From Piliocolobus tephrosceles (taxonomy: Eukaryota > Chordata > Mammalia > Primates > Cercopithecidae): a stretch of DNA of 64,000 nucleotides. Within the stretch, counting starts at the first letter, position 1. Every line of letters begins with the position of its first letter. The notes under the pieces are model-generated. The model did not search any database, was not told the DNA's origin, and saw nothing but the letters and a program-made list of their open reading frames with translations. A program made the translations under genes and the position numbers. Below are positions 61,302-64,000 of the stretch, piece by piece. The stretch is taken from contig NC_045436.1 in the NCBI RefSeq assembly GCF_002776525.5, positions 15,416,049-15,480,048 of the forward strand, written 5' to 3'.

Positions 61302-63479
61302 AAAAGTTGGAGTGTTCACATGCTGTGTAGTTTGTGCTTCCCACAGGTATCCCATCTGAAGAATAGGCAGACTTCAAAATCAATGAATAGTCCTCAAATG
61401 TTACTGTTTTTAATTTTCTTCATATAGAGCCTTATATTTTTACTCAATTCTATATGTCTTCAAAGGTGCTTGTTAGAATAAAATTTAACTGGTGAAAATT
61501 GTATCTACTTTTTTTTCCTAACCAGCATTTAAATGAAGTAGGCAAATATTAGAAAGCAAGGGGACAAGCCGTTGTTTTTATTTACTTGCTGAACTTAAAG
61601 TAGATTATGTAAATTTTCACATTGTACTAGTTTGAATTAAAACTACAAATCTAAGAACATTTGCTGGAATAGAATCTGTTTTATTGAACCTAAGTTACTC
61701 CTTCAATAGCATCATATACTTTAACAAAAAGTATAGGTACATGACTTTTTGGCCTAAGAATATTACCAAACATGGAATCATTGGATCTCAGACCTTTTAG
61801 CATCCTTTACCAAAGTTTATTTGTCTTACTATCTTGAAGTGGGTCTTTATAAAAATAGAGAATATAACTAGAAACAAACATCTTTTTAAGACTTCATGTA
61901 ATTTCAAACTAGAAATCTAATTGAGACTTAATAAATTGCAAACTTTAGTCAAAATATATTTTCAGTAATGACATTCCTAAGTTAGGTTTTCTGATGTCAC
62001 ACAGTTATAGTACAAGTTATATAGGTCCTTTCTCAACCTCTAAATAGATGAAAATCATCAATATCATATCTTGTTATTCTTTTATTCATTTGTTTGACAT
62101 AGTGAAAGTACTATGTGAGGAAATTCTATTAAAGAGGAGTCTTTAAAATAAATAAGTTATTAATTTTTTTAATCATGTGAATAGAAGAGGAAATGAAAGT
62201 ACTTTTAAACTGGATCATTCTTTATAATCTCTTTTCTACATTTTAGTATTCCTCACTAACTTAATTTCTGTTTCTTTATTTGAACTTCTTTAAAAAGTTT
62301 GATTTCTAGTCTTCTGAAAGTCAATCAGAATATATTCTTCATTTGAGGTTTAAATCTGAATTTTTCATTTGTGAAAGAAATGTTTGCCATAATTATGCCT
62401 ATTTTAATAATACTTGGATTTTTTCCTTAGTAATAAATTGCTTCTATTTGAAATTAAAGACTGGCTTAGTTTTAATTTCAACTTTGGATGTATTGAATAC
62501 TTGTTGATGTTGGGAAGTTCTCTGGTTTTCACCTAGCTTAGTAATAAAACTCTAGTTTTGAGTTTTATTGGGGCTAGATTAATAAGACTGAAAAAATATT
62601 GATAATATTCTAAACAATTTTTTATACTTACAGTTTTCAGTCAGTGATTTCATTTGGTGGGTAAAAATAATACAGCAGTATAAATCAACTACTAAGAGGA
62701 TAGTCTCATGTTAAATTATATATTTTACCTGCTTGTCCTCACAATTGTTGATGTTATGTGCTCAGACAGTAACTTTTTCTTGTTGCCCTGCACTTTGTGT
62801 GTTTATTAAAAGAAGGAAATTTGAGGCAGAAACTAATAATGAATATAAGAAAGTAAAGTTTCATTTGTCTCAACAAGTAGCAGGTGCTTTTGAATACACA
62901 ACAAATGAGATAATTTTGAGACAAAGACTCATTACAATTGTATCAGAATTTAATTTCAGTATTCTCTGTGTCTCTAGAATAATGCATTTATATTTAAGGC
63001 TCTTTGGTAGATATCCAGAATTTCCAGGCATTATAATAAGATAAAACTTTAGCTTTCAAATAACAGTAGCTATTGCCTCTGTAAAGAGTTAGAAACAACT
63101 ATCCCGATCTGCGGTATGTTTTGAGATATGAACTGTTAGTATTTTAGGTTTTATAGAATTTCTAAACAATCATGTATCGCTCTGATAGTAAAGAACCAGT
63201 GTTTTTGAAGCAGTATCTTAAAAACAGCTATGTTTAACATCACAGCTTGATGAATGTATTCAAGTTGTGGCATTACAAACAATTTCTATGTTTAATTTGT
63301 CTATTGTAACATTTATTATTTGAAAAACAAAAGTTGTTTCCCTGCCCAGCAATCTTTTCCTCCCATTTAGTTTTATTTCACAATAGAGCGCATAGATTAG
63401 TTAATAAACCCTATTTAGATTCTTGGTTAATAATTGCATGCTGTGGATTACTCATTGTTTGAAATCCTGCATCTATACA

Positions 63480-63650
63480 TGTTAGCCATATGATCTTGGG
63501 TAACTGTTTTGTGTCTGTGTTTCTTATCTGTATCACCAACGTCATAGGATTGTTGTGAAGATTAGGCAAGCTAATCCAATTAAAATATTTAAAATAGGGT
63601 CTGACATCTAGTAAGTACTCAGTAAATGTTAGCTATTATTACTACTATTG
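63480..63650 (+). mobile_element. MIR SINE
   Basis: Sense MIR 3' half: gatcttgggtaactgt, attgttgtgaagattaggca, then agtaagtactcagtaaatgt. It ends 270 bases before the next FBXO8 exon. Confidence 0.75.
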
Positions 63651-63922
63651 TGATAGTTTATGTTTAACTTCAGATAGTACTCATGAATATTATTAATCTT
63701 TATAACTCACATTTATTAGATGCTGTCAAAATTGCTAAATGTAAAGCATCTGTCATACTCTAGTAAACAAATAGAAAACAAGTACAAACCTAAAAATTTT
63801 AAACTTTAGAACTATAAAATTCAGTCTTATTTCATGTTACTATTTTTTCATGTATATGCATATTTAACTTAGGAAATTAAATGTAGTAATGTTTTCTTGT
63901 CTCATTTTCTCTGATGTTACAG

Positions 63923-64000
63923 GTTGTGCAAATCCACTTGGGGTCACTGTTCCATATACAATAAGAACCCACCTTTAGGATTTTCTTTTAGAAAATTGTA
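63923..64000 (+). CDS. FBXO8: FBXO8 second coding exon, truncated by window end
   Basis: After the acceptor ATGTTACAG at 63922, the exon completes the split Gly110 codon and continues LCKSTWGHCSIYNKNPPLGF, then SFRKLY. This matches FBXO8 immediately after the F-box. The reading frame is open to base 64000, where the window ends inside the exon. The segment links the F-box to the downstream Sec7 domain. Confidence 0.96.

Larger units (their letters stand above)
60567..63922 (+). other. FBXO8: FBXO8 intron between the coding exons
   Basis: A 3.4-kb intron with GTAAGT donor and ACAG acceptor. It holds a recent 395-base L1 3' fragment (60907-61301) and a MIR (about 63480-63650). The remaining AT-rich sequence, including a 103-residue open frame at 62733-63044, shows nothing I recognise as a gene. 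Confidence 0.85.
33100..64000 (+). other. FBXO8: FBXO8 gene, 5' part (plus strand, partial)
   Basis: This is the transcription unit of F-box only protein 8. The window holds the promoter, a probable non-coding first exon, a 27-kb first intron, the first coding exon (60230-60566), a 3.4-kb intron, and the start of the next coding exon (63923 onwards). FBXO8 couples an F-box, which binds SKP1 in an SCF ubiquitin ligase, to a Sec7 domain related to ARF guanine-nucleotide exchange factors, and has been linked to ARF6. Only the N-terminal part and F-box are encoded here; the Sec7 domain lies to the right. The transcription start near 33100 is estimated. The orientation is divergent from CEP44. Confidence 0.94.

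Noticed and set aside
62733..63044. 103-codon plus-strand frame in the last FBXO8 intron
   Set aside because: AT-rich, no domain, and not joined to FBXO8 exons by good splice sites.
1..64000. CRISPR arrays, operons, prophage, tRNA or rRNA genes
   Set aside because: None seen. The short repeats are simple repeats or duplications, and the window is clearly primate nuclear DNA.

Overview
The window is mammalian nuclear DNA: AT-rich, with spliced genes and dense Alu, L1, MIR, L2 and fossil DNA-transposon sequence. It most likely comes from an Old World monkey. One antisense Alu (about 16760-17059) carries features I associate with the cercopithecid AluYR group, such as the 'gcttgagccacc' end. 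Two young L1 3' ends (22048-22800 and 60907-61301) share a 3'UTR with a doubled 'gttgatgggtgc' block that differs from the human L1PA end I know. There are no operons, CRISPR arrays, phage genes or tRNA genes that I can see.

Two protein-coding genes lie head to head around a CpG-rich promoter (about 32475-33330). CEP44, a centriole/centrosome protein, runs on the minus strand. Seven coding exons lie between 19064 and 1598 and encode residues 1-320; the C-terminus of about 70 residues is past the left edge. FBXO8, an F-box plus Sec7-domain protein, runs on the plus strand. Its first coding exon is 60230-60566, and a second starts at 63923 and runs off the right edge. All seven CEP44 exons and both FBXO8 exons join in frame with GT-AG borders. 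The pair matches the human 4q34 neighbourhood in reversed orientation.

Layout. 1-19064: CEP44 coding exons separated by introns. A twin-primed L1 (3201-8582) and an older L1 (9226-11097) flank the 171-base exon at 9002-9172. 19065-32587: CEP44 intron 1, holding stacked L1 copies (about 20635-28675) with Alu and L1 insertions, an L2, and one arm of an inverted repeat. 32475-33710: the shared promoter, a candidate first exon for each gene, and the other repeat arm. 33710-60229: FBXO8 intron 1, with fossil L1s, Alus, MIRs, a MER2, a Tigger-like element split by an Alu, and a near full-length dead L1 (52528-58520). 60230-64000: FBXO8 coding exons around a 3.4-kb intron.

I found no new enzymatic or defence system. 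The least ordinary signals are structural: (1) a diverged inverted repeat (29493-29808 and 33335-33709) whose arms flank the CEP44 5' end, with one arm beside the shared promoter; (2) a near-complete L1 inverted by twin priming, with visible target-site duplications; (3) a 29-base patch inside that L1 that exactly matches another L1 2.2 kb away; (4) Old World monkey-type L1 ends with clean target-site duplications. Repeat family names and human comparisons come from memory and were not checked against a database.
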